Source: Bettongia penicillata ogilbyi
Lineage: Eukaryota > Chordata > Mammalia > Diprotodontia > Potoroidae
Direction: 5' to 3'
DNA: 64,000 nt
Assembly (NCBI GenBank): GCA_023548195.1
Contig: JAJHZJ010000008.1
Coordinates: 1,329,999 to 1,393,998, forward strand
Part shown: positions 53,076-62,810 of the stretch, piece by piece
Layout: the number at the start of each line of letters is the position of its first letter
How positions within the stretch are numbered: the stretch's first letter is position 1
Position numbers and translations under genes: made by a program
The notes under the pieces: model-generated
Told to the model about the DNA's origin: nothing
The model's database searches: none
The model's input: the letters and a program-made list of their open reading frames with translations, nothing else

Positions 53076-53499
53076 TGAAAATATCATTGCATCACTTTTA
53101 ATCTAGGCATATTTATTACAAAGAACCTTTTTCAAGTTGCAAATTCCTGTATTTGGTAGTTGGTGAAGTTTTTCATAGATTGGATTTATTTAAACAAATA
53201 AACCTATACTTTTTCAAATCTTTCCCTCTCCACCCCCCATTTTTTTTATTCATTGTCATAAGGTTTGTCATAAATTTTGCATTTGATCAAAGCAAAGATC
53301 AAAACAGGCTTGCATTTCTATTTATTAAGCCATCCTTGTTCCTATTGGCTCTCAAAGCTACACTGTCAGTTTTGATGCTCACCCATGTGACAATTGGATG
53401 TTTAATGCTGTTAATCTTTTCTGAGTAAGGACAGGCATGTTGTTCAGCTTTTCTAAATTTTAACAAGTGTATGTAACTGTTTTCTGTATGTAGACAGAA

Positions 53500-54650
53500 A
53501 AATCACAGTTGTTGGGAAATACTGCAATCTAAAAGGAAATAGATGTATACAGGGGGAAAAAATGTTCCACTAGGGTTAAGAGGCGGCTCTTTGACAGATT
53601 GCTTTGCCCAGCATGTTGCAATATCTCTTTCCAAAGCATATTGGCAAACTACACTGGACAATCTTGATAAGAAAGATTTAATTAAAATGCTGCAAGCATA
53701 AGATCTCTGCCTTCATGCTGTAGAAGATTTTGTCAAAAGAATTTTATTACAATCCTAGCAGGATTTTTGAAATGTTTTATTCACTTTTAGCCATCCCACT
53801 GATTACTTTACAGTTGGAAGTATAACACAACCAGTTGGTTCTTAATAAGGGCTTTTAAAAATCACAGCATGCTCTTCAGTCCCTTCGAACAGGATGAATG
53901 TGACATCAGGGACACAAATATCATTACCTTGATGAATTACTGACGGCATAATGATTATGGAAATCGTCATCGACTGATCATCAGTCACAATTTATTTCCA
54001 ATGAATGTCTACAATTTGTAGCCTGGATGGAAGCTTTATCAAAACCCCCTCTGGTAGAGTGCAGCTTTTTCTAGCTAACTTCCTCCTAAGAACATTCCAG
54101 CTTTGTCATGCATCATCTGTTGTTCATGAATGGAGCCACTCAATGGACCGGTGGCCTCAAGCAATCCAAATTAGTTAGAAGAACATAGGGCTATCACACA
54201 TTCTTAGGCAAACTCTATCGGCAAAGCTGTTTTAATTTAAGAACCAGCAAATGTGCCAAATTGCAGAATCCCTCCTGACTTGGAGTTACATGTGTGTGTT
54301 TTCCCCCTTTTTCAATTGGCAATAAATGATAATGTTTGACTCTATTATGCCACTGAATTGCAAATAAATTGTTGCAAAATCATGGCATAATGAGCATTTA
54401 TATCCTTAAAACAATCTCTTTAGCAGGAAGCATAATTTGTACAGTTTTGTCTGACTTGGTAATGTTTCATTCCTTTTCCAATACATTTAACAATTCAAGT
54501 AATTTCTAGGTCAGTAGGGTCTGCTGAAAAGACTCCCTGCTGCATTATTATTTAATATTTTTCTAATTTTTAAGTTCTTTTTTTATTTATAAGACATTAA
54601 CTACCCATGAAATTGTGGAAATTTAACAGCAGCTAATGATGAACTATATG
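53500..54650. other. Best candidate conserved noncoding block
   Basis: About 1.15 kb without recognised repeats or long open frames, rich in homeodomain-type words (taatga, ttaatt, gataat) and Oct/CEBP-like words. GGCATAATGA occurs at 53945-53954 and 54384-54393, with its complement ATTATGCC at 54344-54351. A 'gactga-tca-tcagtc' dyad sits at 53972-53986. The pattern resembles a developmental enhancer, but conservation is not demonstrated. Confidence 0.45.
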
Positions 54651-54724
54651 ATCAAGAGCTTTTTTATAGGTTTCATTTTTTTCAACACCCTCTTCCAACT
54701 GTCACTTTTTGCTTTAGTTTGGAA

Positions 54725-54930
54725 CTGAATCATATCTTACAATTTTAGATTTAAAATTAGAAAGTAACTTGGAAGTCACTGAATGTAACTCCCTCATTTT
54801 ACATATGGGGAAACCAAGGCCCAGATGAGTTAAGTGACTTGTCAAAGACACACAATGAATAAGGGGTAGAACAAAAATTTGACCTAAGCCCTCTGGAACC
54901 AAGTTGAATTCTATTTTTACACATTACGTC
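54725..54930 (-). mobile_element. MIR SINE
   Basis: 'cttggaagtcactgaatgtaactccctcattttacatatggggaaaccaaggcccagatgagttaagtgacttgtcaaag' is antisense MIR. Confidence 0.8.
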
Positions 54931-55084
54931 TCTAGGCCTCATTTCCACTTGTGGAGCCCTACCTTTATATAAGGAAATATTGGATTTTTAACATTTGAAG
55001 TTATATACAATTCAATAGAGATAGATCTATTGATTTTTCTGTAGACTAGTTCATAAGAACCCTTTTGGTAGGGGAAGTTGGTTT

Positions 55085-55152
55085 TAAATAGGATCTATTT
55101 AATTAAATAATTTAATTAATTAATTTAATTCCTAAAAAATAAATTAATTAGA
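55085..55152. repeat. (TTAA)-rich tract
   Basis: Almost pure A and T with reiterated TTAATTAA words. Confidence 0.9.
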
Positions 55153-55560
55153 TAGGACCTATGCTGAGTGTTGGGGATACAATGATGCAAGATGAAGCAG
55201 TGCCTATCCTCAAGGTGGCTTATGTTTTGTTGAGTCAAGATAAGGATGCACAAAAAGTGTATGGGGTACATACAAAGTCATAAGAGCTAGAAGAAAAGAA
55301 TCAGAAAAAGCCTTCTGGAAAAGCTGAAGCCTGAGATATGCTTTGATGGAAGCTACAAATGGTACAAGGTAATGGTGGTAAGGGAGAGCATTTCAGATGT
55401 GAGGGAAATTCTGGGTAATGATGCAGAGCCCGAAGGTAGAATGTCATTTGAAGAAAAGAAAGCTTTTGAAACATAAAGGGGGTGATGATGGAGAGGAGTA
55501 ATATATGCTTCAGAAAAGATAGTTGAGGCTATTTAGTGAAGGCTAGAGATAAGTATTTGT
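55152..55560 (-). mobile_element. L2 3' part (antisense)
   Basis: 'gacctatgctgagtgttggggatacaatgatgc', 'gcctatcctcaaggtggcttatg', 'agccttctggaaaagctgaagcctgag' and 'gggagagcatttcagatgtgaggg'. Confidence 0.75.
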
Positions 55561-55754
55561 AATAGCTTGTTATGATACTTAAGTCAACATATTTGTGTTA
55601 AAAAGAATATAGTCTTGGAGGACAGGAACTCAGTAGTAATGGTAATACTCATATACTCCACTTTCACTTTCAAAATGTCCCATTTAGGGGATACTTTTAA
55701 GAAAAATATTAACTAAATGCTGAGAATAATATATACCTGATACTTTCATTGGCA

Positions 55755-55935
55755 TAAAGAATTTTAACCACAAAATATTTTACCAACCCTGCATTTTATA
55801 GATAAGGAAACATGACTAAAGAAGTGAGGTGAGGGGAATAGCCAAAGGTCACACATGAAGTTAATGTCAGGACCAAAATTAGAAGACAATTTTCCCAATT
55901 CATGATCCAGTAGTCTTCCCAGAATATCCTGATGT
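55755..55935 (-). mobile_element. MIR SINE
   Basis: 'accaaccctgcattttatagataaggaaacatgac' and 'gaatagccaaaggtcacacatgaagttaatgtcagg'. Confidence 0.75.
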
Positions 55936-56029
55936 TTCCCCAGCCTTGTGCGACATATTGTCCAGTTTCTTTTTGAGAAGTACAAATTTATCATCTTCCT
56001 TGATTTTATCAATTTGTTCATTTAGTCTA

Positions 56030-56275
56030 AACAGCAGCCAGGTGACATAATGGATAGAGCTCTGGGTTTAGAATCAGGAAGACCCATCTTGAGTTCAAAT
56101 CTGACTTTGGACACTTATTAGCTGTATGACCCTGGGCAAGTTACTTAACCCTGTTTCCTTTAGTTCCTCATCTATAAAATTAGCTGGAGAAGAAAATGGC
56201 AAACCACATCACCCTCTTTGCTAAGAAAACTCTAAAAATAGGGTCATGACAACTGAAATGTCAGCAAACAGAATC
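56030..56275 (+). mobile_element. Mon-1-type SINE
   Basis: 'cagcagccaggtgacataatggatagagctctgg', 'gctgtatgaccctgggcaagttacttaaccc', 'aaaattagctggagaagaaaatggcaaacc', 'ggtcatgacaactgaaatgtc'. Confidence 0.9.
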
Positions 56276-56284
56276 TAATGTATG

Positions 56285-56450
56285 AAATAAAATCATGTGA
56301 CCATGGAGAAGTCATTTAACTTCTATCTCTTTCAATTTCCTCAACTATAGAATGGGAATAATAACAGCACCTACCTTACAGGGTGGTTGAGAGAGTAAAA
56401 TGAGTTGTAAAATTAATAACTTTGGAAACTTTGCCAATCTTAAAATGCTA
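56285..56450 (+). mobile_element. MIR SINE, second half
   Basis: 'catgtgaccatggagaagtcatttaacttctatctctttcaatttcctcaactatagaatgggaataataacagcacctaccttacagggtgg'. The head is missing; the Mon-1 directly upstream may have inserted near it. Confidence 0.8.
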
Positions 56451-56748
56451 CTGGGGGATGAAAAGAAAGAAAAGGGAGAGAAAAAAATGGCTAACCTCCT
56501 TAGCTTCTGCATATCAAGTTAATAGATATGTATTGTAGCCAAATGCAATGTGGGTACATGGAGAGTTATTCTGTAGCTACTTTCTTTCATATCCCTTGGA
56601 TATTTATTTTTCCTATCCTGATTTTAAGGAGGAAATAAATAAATGTATGTATGGAGAGAGGAAGAGAATGGGAGTTGGGATGGACTCTCCCCAAAAATTA
56701 GTTGTAATAGTTATTAAAATCAAAATTTTGTTTTTAATAATAATGATA
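56451..56748. other. Unassigned sequence
   Basis: A 74-codon frame at 56548-56772 has no recognisable domain. Confidence 0.4.
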
Positions 56749-58060
56749 CATTTGGCAGAAACTCAATATTGATCAACATCCCATAATATATACCAAGATA
56801 AAGTTCATGATTTAGAAATAAAGGAAAATACCACAAGCAAATTAGGGTAGCATAGAATAATTCACCTATCAGATTAAAGGATAAGGCACGAATTTTTGAC
56901 CAAAAAGAGAGTGCTACTAGATATAAAATGGATAATTGTTATTACATTAAATTTAAAAATATTTTGCACAAACAAAACTAAAGGGGCCAAGATTGAAGGA
57001 AAGCAGAAAACTGGGGAGGGGGAGAATTTTAGAGCAATTTTCTCTGATACAGGCCTCGTTTCTCAAGTATATAGAGAAATAAGTCAAATTTATAAGAATG
57101 AGTCATTCGTGAAATGATAAATGGTCAAAAGAAATGAACAGGTAGTTTTTAGAAGTAGAAATCAAAGTTATCTTTAATCGTATGAGAAATCTTCTAAATT
57201 GCTTTTAATTAGAGAAATGTAAATTATACTATCCCCTCTCTATCAGATTAGTTAATATGAGAGAAAAGGAAAAATGATAAATGTTGGAGGGGATATGGAA
57301 AAATTGAGACACTAATGAACTCTTGGTAGAGTTGTGAACTGATCCAACCATTTCGGAGAGCACTTTGGATCTCTGTCCAAAGGAATATAAAACTATGTAT
57401 ACCCTTTGACCCAGCAATACCACCGTTATCTGTATCCCAAAGATATTAAATAAGAAGCAGAAGGTCCTATATGTACAAAAAATATTTCTAGAAGCCCTTT
57501 TTGTGGTGCCAAAGAATTGGAGATTTAAGAGATGCCCATCAACTGGGAAACGGCTGAGCCACTTGTGGTATATAGTTGTGATGTACTACTATTGTGCTAA
57601 AAGAAATGATGAGCAGGATAGTTTTGGAAAACCTAGGAAGACTTACATGAACTCATGTGAAGCAAAGTGAACAGAATGAGGAGAACATTGTATACAGTAA
57701 CAACAAATACCGTATGATGATCAACTGTGAATGACAGCTGGTCTAAGCAACACAAAGATCCAAGACAATTCTAAAGAACTCATAATGAAAAATGTTATCC
57801 ACCGCCAGAGAAAGAACTGGTAGAGTCTAAATACATATTGAAGCACGTTTTTTTTTTTAAATTTTGCTTTTCTTGAGGTCTTTTTTTTTCTTTTCCTGTA
57901 TTCTCTTTTCCAACATGACTCATATGGAAATGTGTTTTGCAAGACTGCACATGTGTAATGTATGTCAAAGTGCTTGCCTTCTCAAGGCAGGGGGGAGAAA
58001 AAGAACTCAAAACTTGAAACAATTAAAACATGGTTAAAATTGTTTTTAGGTGTGATTGAG
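56749..58060 (+). pseudogene. L1 retrotransposon 3' end: ORF2 C-terminus and 3' UTR
   Basis: A 5'-truncated L1. In intact elements ORF2 encodes the endonuclease and reverse transcriptase that copy the element; here only the C-terminal region remains. Visible translated landmarks are 'CWRGYGKIET' (about 57282-57311), which aligns with the conserved CWRGCGxxGT box, and 'IPFDPAIP' (about 57399-57422). They are followed by segments for 'ALFVVPKNWRFK' and 'YYCAKRNDEQ' (about 57498-57615). Frameshifts and stops break the frame. The 3' UTR has T-rich runs (57850-57897), then 'ttttccaacatgactcatatgg' and a G-rich patch, and ends in an A-rich tail near 58060. It is not functional. Confidence 0.88.
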
Positions 58061-58428
58061 GAAAACAAAAACATTCTTTAAAATAATCATAGCAACAAAC
58101 AAGTAAAAAGCCAGTAGCCCATCTGATAAAATATTGTCCAACCCCATTAAATACTGGTAGTTTGGCAACCTTGAGATGGGATTGGCAGCAACAGAAAGCC
58201 TAGCTTTGAAGATTATATTAGAGCAGTTAAGAGGCATGAATGCTGAAAGTAGAAATGCCCAAAGAGGTATTAACAGTGGATAATTGTTCTAATGAAGCCG
58301 TTGGTGGCTCCTACCCTCAGCAGCTACAGAGACATAGAATGAGAGCATTTTAGAGCTGGGAAGAATCAGGAAGATGGACGCTGGATTCATCTTGCCAAGG
58401 ACAGTTGGGAGCAATTTGTCTGCAATAT
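58061..58428. other. Unassigned sequence
   Basis: No repeat recognised. The left edge may include the L1 target site, but no duplication was found. Confidence 0.4.
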
Positions 58429-58429
58429 T

Positions 58430-58645
58430 AACAATAATGATAGCTGACATTTGGAGACTACCTAACGGTTTAAAAATTACTTTTCACATATGATCCCCTT
58501 TCATTCTCACAATAACCCTCCAGGTAGGTCGTACAAATCTTATCAGCTCTGTTTAACAAATGAGGAAACATGACTATTGTAGCAGAGCCAGGATACTTCC
58601 TGTTATGTTAGTTTTGGAACTTCAAGCCTAATGTTATCACCACTA
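58430..58645 (+). mobile_element. MIR-related SINE
   Basis: 'caataatgatagctgacatttggagactacctaacggtttaaaaattactttt', 'tctcacaataaccctccaggtagg' and 'caaatgaggaaacatgac' form the 'gctgacatttata...cacaacaaccctgtgaggtagg' SINE theme. Strand follows the convention of the similar piece at 10328. Confidence 0.75.
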
Positions 58646-58999
58646 GTGACAATCCCTCCCCAAATTACCTCCCAAACTCCCTTATACCAACAACCTCTCA
58701 TTCCCATTTTAGCATGAGAATACTTGGTAAAAAGTAAGGAGATTATGTGAGTAAATACAGTAAATGTTAGTTAATGATTTTAGAGGCATCTTATGTAACC
58801 TCTTCTCTCTGTTGGCGTATCAAAAACACAAAAACTTTGGCTTCCCTGTTACCAAGGGGCTTTGTGAGATTACTCACACATTTTGAGTTTGAATCAATAA
58901 TAACATTTTTTCTTCTGATCACTAAGGGAATCAGGGATCCTTATGAGCTGTCTGAACCTCAAAGAACACTTGAATCTTTTTTTTTTTTTTTACCAGCCA

Positions 59000-59202
59000 A
59001 ACAATGGAAAAAATGCTGAACTTGTCATGAGAAGACAGATTCATCAACTCACTCTACTATTAGCTGACTGTGTACCATTGGGCCAGTCATCACACCTTTC
59101 TTTGGTCTCATCTTTCTTACCTATGAAATGAAAAGTGCTGAATTAAATGATCTGTAAAGAATCTTACAGCTCTCAATCTACTAATTCTATAGTGATTGGC
59201 AG
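59000..59202 (+). mobile_element. MIR SINE
   Basis: 'ctattagctgactgtgtaccattgggccagtcatcacacctttctttggtctcatctttcttacctatgaaatg' and 'tgctgaattaaatgatctgtaaagaatcttacagctc'. Confidence 0.75.
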
Positions 59203-59590
59203 ATATTTGGAAATTAACAACTGGTATTAATGTTTACAGTCAGTAAAAGTCCTATTGATTGTCATATAGGATCCTGGTTTTATGTGAGTAAAAAATAATA
59301 TTTTATGGTTTAGAAAAATACCATGAGAACTTATACAAGGGGCCGGAAATATGAAGAAGACATGCAAGGTCTTATGCCCTATTTTCTTAATGTTAAGAGA
59401 AACTAGTCTGGAGTAAATTATTTAAGCAAACACATTAAAAGAAAAGAAGTGGAAGCAAATTCAAGGGCACCCTAATTACAAAAGAACTAAAATTACAAGC
59501 AAATGGTGGAGCAATGACAAGATACATAGCAGGGATAAGTAGTCAATAGAATTCACATGTGAGTAATTGTCAACAACATACATGGTAAAC

Positions 59591-59740
59591 CAGTGGTGTC
59601 ATATTGACTTAGAAAACCATAAATAAACATGATCTATTTGTACTATGTTTTTAATTTACTTTGTCAAATATTTCTCGATTACATTTTAATCCGGCTTGAG
59701 CCTCAAAGTGCAACTACAAGCTGTGAGTTTAACACTTCTA
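59591..59740 (+). mobile_element. MER5-like nonautonomous hAT transposon
   Basis: A 150-bp element with imperfect terminal inverted repeats (cagtggtgtc at 59591-59600; aacacttcta at 59731-59740). The interior 'tgacttagaaaaccataaataaac', 'attttaatccggcttgagcctcaaagtg' matches MER5A-type hAT elements. An 8-bp target duplication is no longer evident. Confidence 0.8.
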
Positions 59741-59789
59741 TAAAAAGAACATTATCAAAAAAAAGAGGCATTTTTGACAAAGAGATGAA

Positions 59790-59985
59790 AATAGACAAGA
59801 TTCTGTAGTACAAAGAACTCAAGATGGATGAGTTCAAGCCCTTGCTGTATACCACTTACTCTCCTATAGGATAATTTACCTAACTTAAATTTTCACCTTC
59901 CTCATCTCTAAACTAAGAATATTATTATTTGCATGACTCATCTCATGGTGTTATTTGAATGTGTTAGAGGAGGGCTCAATACATG
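59790..59985 (+). mobile_element. MIR SINE, diverged
   Basis: 'agattctgtagtacaaagaactcaagatgg', 'ataatttacctaacttaaattttcaccttcctcatctctaaactaagaatattattatttgc'. Confidence 0.6.
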
Positions 59986-60328
59986 TAACTCTCTTAATTC
60001 ATGATCAATTTTGGAAGAAGTCATTGAACAATTAACAAGACAGGAAGTTTACTTTGCCCTAATACAAAAAGAGACTGGGACATTTATCTTCAGCTTTGAT
60101 AAATGTGGCCTTTCTCTCCTCCTTAAGCAAAGGTATCTGACCAATAAAAAATCAGGGCAGTTTAAGGCTACTCCTATGGTCTCAGGGACACATCAATTTT
60201 GAGAGACCTAGACTTTCTGTTACTGGGACTTTTTATGTCCTTACGTGCCCAAGAAGCTGGAGAATTCGGGTTCAATCTTCATTCTCCTTGTCCTCTTTTA
60301 GGGAAAGCTAATCCCGAGCACAAGAGGG

Positions 60329-60355
60329 ATGGGGTAAGCACTAGGCTTACCCCAT
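60329..60355. other. Perfect 11-bp hairpin with 5-nt loop
   Basis: Stem atggggtaagc (60329-60339) pairs exactly with gcttaccccat (60345-60355); loop actag. There is no T run after it, as expected for eukaryotic DNA. Function unknown. Confidence 0.85.
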
Positions 60356-60387
60356 GTTGGAGGTAGGGGAGAAGTGCTACTGGTCTA

Positions 60388-60455
60388 TCCTAGATGCTAA
60401 GTGTTTTATGAATTGGAAAGCTATATGTAAATGTTAGCTATTATCATTACCAGAT
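60388..60455 (+). mobile_element. MIR 3' end fragment
   Basis: 'gctaagtgttttatgaattggaaagctatatgtaaatgttagctattatcattacc' matches the MIR terminus (aagcactttgt...aatgttagctattatt). Confidence 0.65.
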
Positions 60456-60659
60456 AAAGGGCTCAAGTGAGGCATCAATAATTTAAGGATGCTAAAAGAA
60501 AGTAGCTGGTCCATTGGGTTGATACTCTATGGAATAGTCCTTTATGAGGATTCTTGAACAGGAATCACAGTATGAGAAGGGGAGGAAAAGGCTACACTGG
60601 TAGAAGTATGCAAACAGAAAATAATGGATTATATCAAAGTACCAATTGGTTTCAATTCA

Positions 60660-60753
60660 GTAATCATTTAAGTGTCCATTTTGTTGATAAGTCAGTGGAT
60701 AAACATTTATTAAGAGCCAACTGTGTTCCAGGCACTGTGCTAAGTTCTGGTTA
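60660..60753 (-). mobile_element. L2 3' terminus (antisense)
   Basis: 'gtcagtggataaacatttattaagagccaactgtgttccaggcactgtgctaagttctgg'. Confidence 0.85.
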
Positions 60754-61383
60754 ACTATATTACATGCATGGAATTATGTTATCATGTTGGAATCTGGGGG
60801 TAGAAAGCCCTTGCCCCATAATGCCTATATCTTTTCTTCTAGTGGGAATATTACATTCATCTGTATTGAATTCTTTCAGTAACAATGAAAACACTGTGCT
60901 GCATGGAATGATCTCTACAGGGTCTCCACTGCTATCCCCATTCCTCAGGGATGAATTGATAAATTGCTTGTGTGTTTGGAAATGACTTTGATGACTATCC
61001 CAATTCTTCACTCATCTTACCTGCCTGGACTGAACTATATCACCATACCTGGACAGGCTATCTCCAGGGCCTCTATTAATACACCAGTATGTTGGGGGAG
61101 GAAGGCCGTTGTTTCTCATAGTCCCTTGAGTTGGCATGAGCTCCTGACCTTTGTGCCAGATCCCAAAACAATCCAAATTGTAACCTGGATGCCATTCTAC
61201 CCATTGTGGCCTACTTAAGCCATAGACCTAATTGTACCTAGGTAGGTTAACTCCACTTCAGAGAATTTGGGTAACCACAGAAAGCTGTGACCACTAGAAA
61301 GAATGCCTTTCCTCATCTGTCTTCATATCTTCATTCAACAAATGTAGAGCTATAGGGACTGAACGGTGGCTGCTCCCAAAAGG
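60754..61383. other. Unassigned, GC-richer than flanks
   Basis: Contains overlapping open frames of 73-84 codons on both strands and 'ctacttaagccatagacc' near 61210. No family or domain recognised. A decayed LTR element is one possibility. Confidence 0.35.
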
Positions 61384-61384
61384 A

Positions 61385-61695
61385 CTTTAGATTTGATTTG
61401 ACAAGTAATAGAAAGTCACTGAAACTTTTGAAATATAAAGATTTTGTGTAGCAATTCATTCAGTAAAAAAAATGGAAAAATATTCATCATTGAAATACGT
61501 GAAATATTGGAGCCACTCAAATATTTCAAATATGAACAAAGTTGTATTTTAGAGACATTCTTCAGGTATCAATATTTTTATGGAGTTAGAGGAGGAAGAG
61601 ATTGAAAGTAAGAAAAGATGATTAGGGACAGGTGACAATAGTCCAAGTGTCAGGTGATGAGAACGCCAGACTGAAGAGGTTGTTGGCTACTCTTG
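61385..61695 (-). mobile_element. L2 internal fragment (antisense)
   Basis: 'gtaatagaaagtcactgaaact', 'tggagttagaggaggaagagattgaaag' and 'ggtgacaatagtccaagtgtcaggtgatgagaacgccagactgaagagg' match the antisense L2 'caatagtccaggtgagaggtgatgagggcctgaac' theme. Confidence 0.7.
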
Positions 61696-62429
61696 GTGCC
61701 TTTGGGGTATGAAATCTATCTTCTGGTTTTTGTTCTTCTCATGCAAACTTTTATCACATTGCAATCTTCATCAAGACATTTTCAAATATTTTACATTAAT
61801 ATTAAAATTAATATTCCACTACTGGAGAAGTTCTTGGTCCTTTGCACTCTATTTCCCATGGTTATCGGTGACAAGCGAGAAATAAGAGTTGGAAAATTAA
61901 GAGGGGAGGAAAACAAAAAAAAAAGAAAGACTATGGTTTTTTTCTGCCAAAATATATGTTTATTACTTGGTTGCCATCATTATGAGTTAATTAAAGGCCC
62001 CTAGAAAATATCCTATTCTGAACTCTAAGGTGCAGTATGTCTGATTTGAAAACATGAAATAGTGATTTCCTTTCCAGCCTTCAGTTGCATTTCCTGCTAT
62101 TTTAAGACTACTCAGTTGTACCAATATACTTTGACAACCAATTATCTCAGCATGTCTTTGCAGTGTATTTTAACTAAAATGCTTTTTAAAAGGTCTGAAT
62201 TACACAAACAAAGCCCTGTTTTAATGGATCAGATGTGCATTTTGAATTGCCTGCACACTATTTATGTAATATCTATATAACTAACCTGATTTATGGTATT
62301 TAGGGAAGAGAAATGCCTCGCTGAATAGAGATACAGGTTTAAGCACCGCTATGTTGTACATTTTCTTTTCCATCTAAACTTTGTGTTTTCTCTCAAGTGT
62401 CCTTCCTCTTTAGAAAAGATGGGAGGGTG
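61696..62429. other. Unassigned sequence
   Basis: 103-codon frame at 61693-62004, no domain. A run at 61913-61924. Repeat-poor toward its right end. Confidence 0.4.
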
Positions 62430-62810
62430 GGATCTGTCTTAAAACTCTGGTCGTGAATAAAGAATGAAATGTGGCATATACTGCCACTGGGATGTTATAA
62501 TCTGATTTATTAAGGCCAATTACCATCTGCTTCATTTTATAGAAATCAGGTGCTAGAGTTTTGCACATTTCAGATTGTGCCAGTGTGGCCTCCCTTTGGC
62601 AAAGTTGCCTTAAACTGGATATGGCCTGGTAGACTGCACATTTTCTCAGTGAATGTGACTTTACATCTCTAGAAGCCTTCACGTGGATGCTACCCCCAGT
62701 CTGTTAGCTCCAATTCATTGTTTAAAAGCTGACTCCTGTGATTGATTCAGGCACAGTGCCATTGCTTAATTTACTGTGGGTTGATTTTTTTCACCCTCCC
62801 TCCCAATTGG
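62430..62810. other. Low-repeat block, candidate conserved noncoding element
   Basis: About 380 nt free of recognised repeats and long low-complexity runs, with 'aaggccaattacc', 'gatttattaagg' and 'gtgattgattcagg' words of homeodomain/PBX type. Minus-strand 90-codon frame (62682 to 62410) looks incidental. Confidence 0.4.

Noticed and set aside
60315..60380. Possible microRNA precursor
   Set aside because: The 11-bp stem is perfect, but outer pairing is short and asymmetric, unlike a typical hairpin of about 33 bp.
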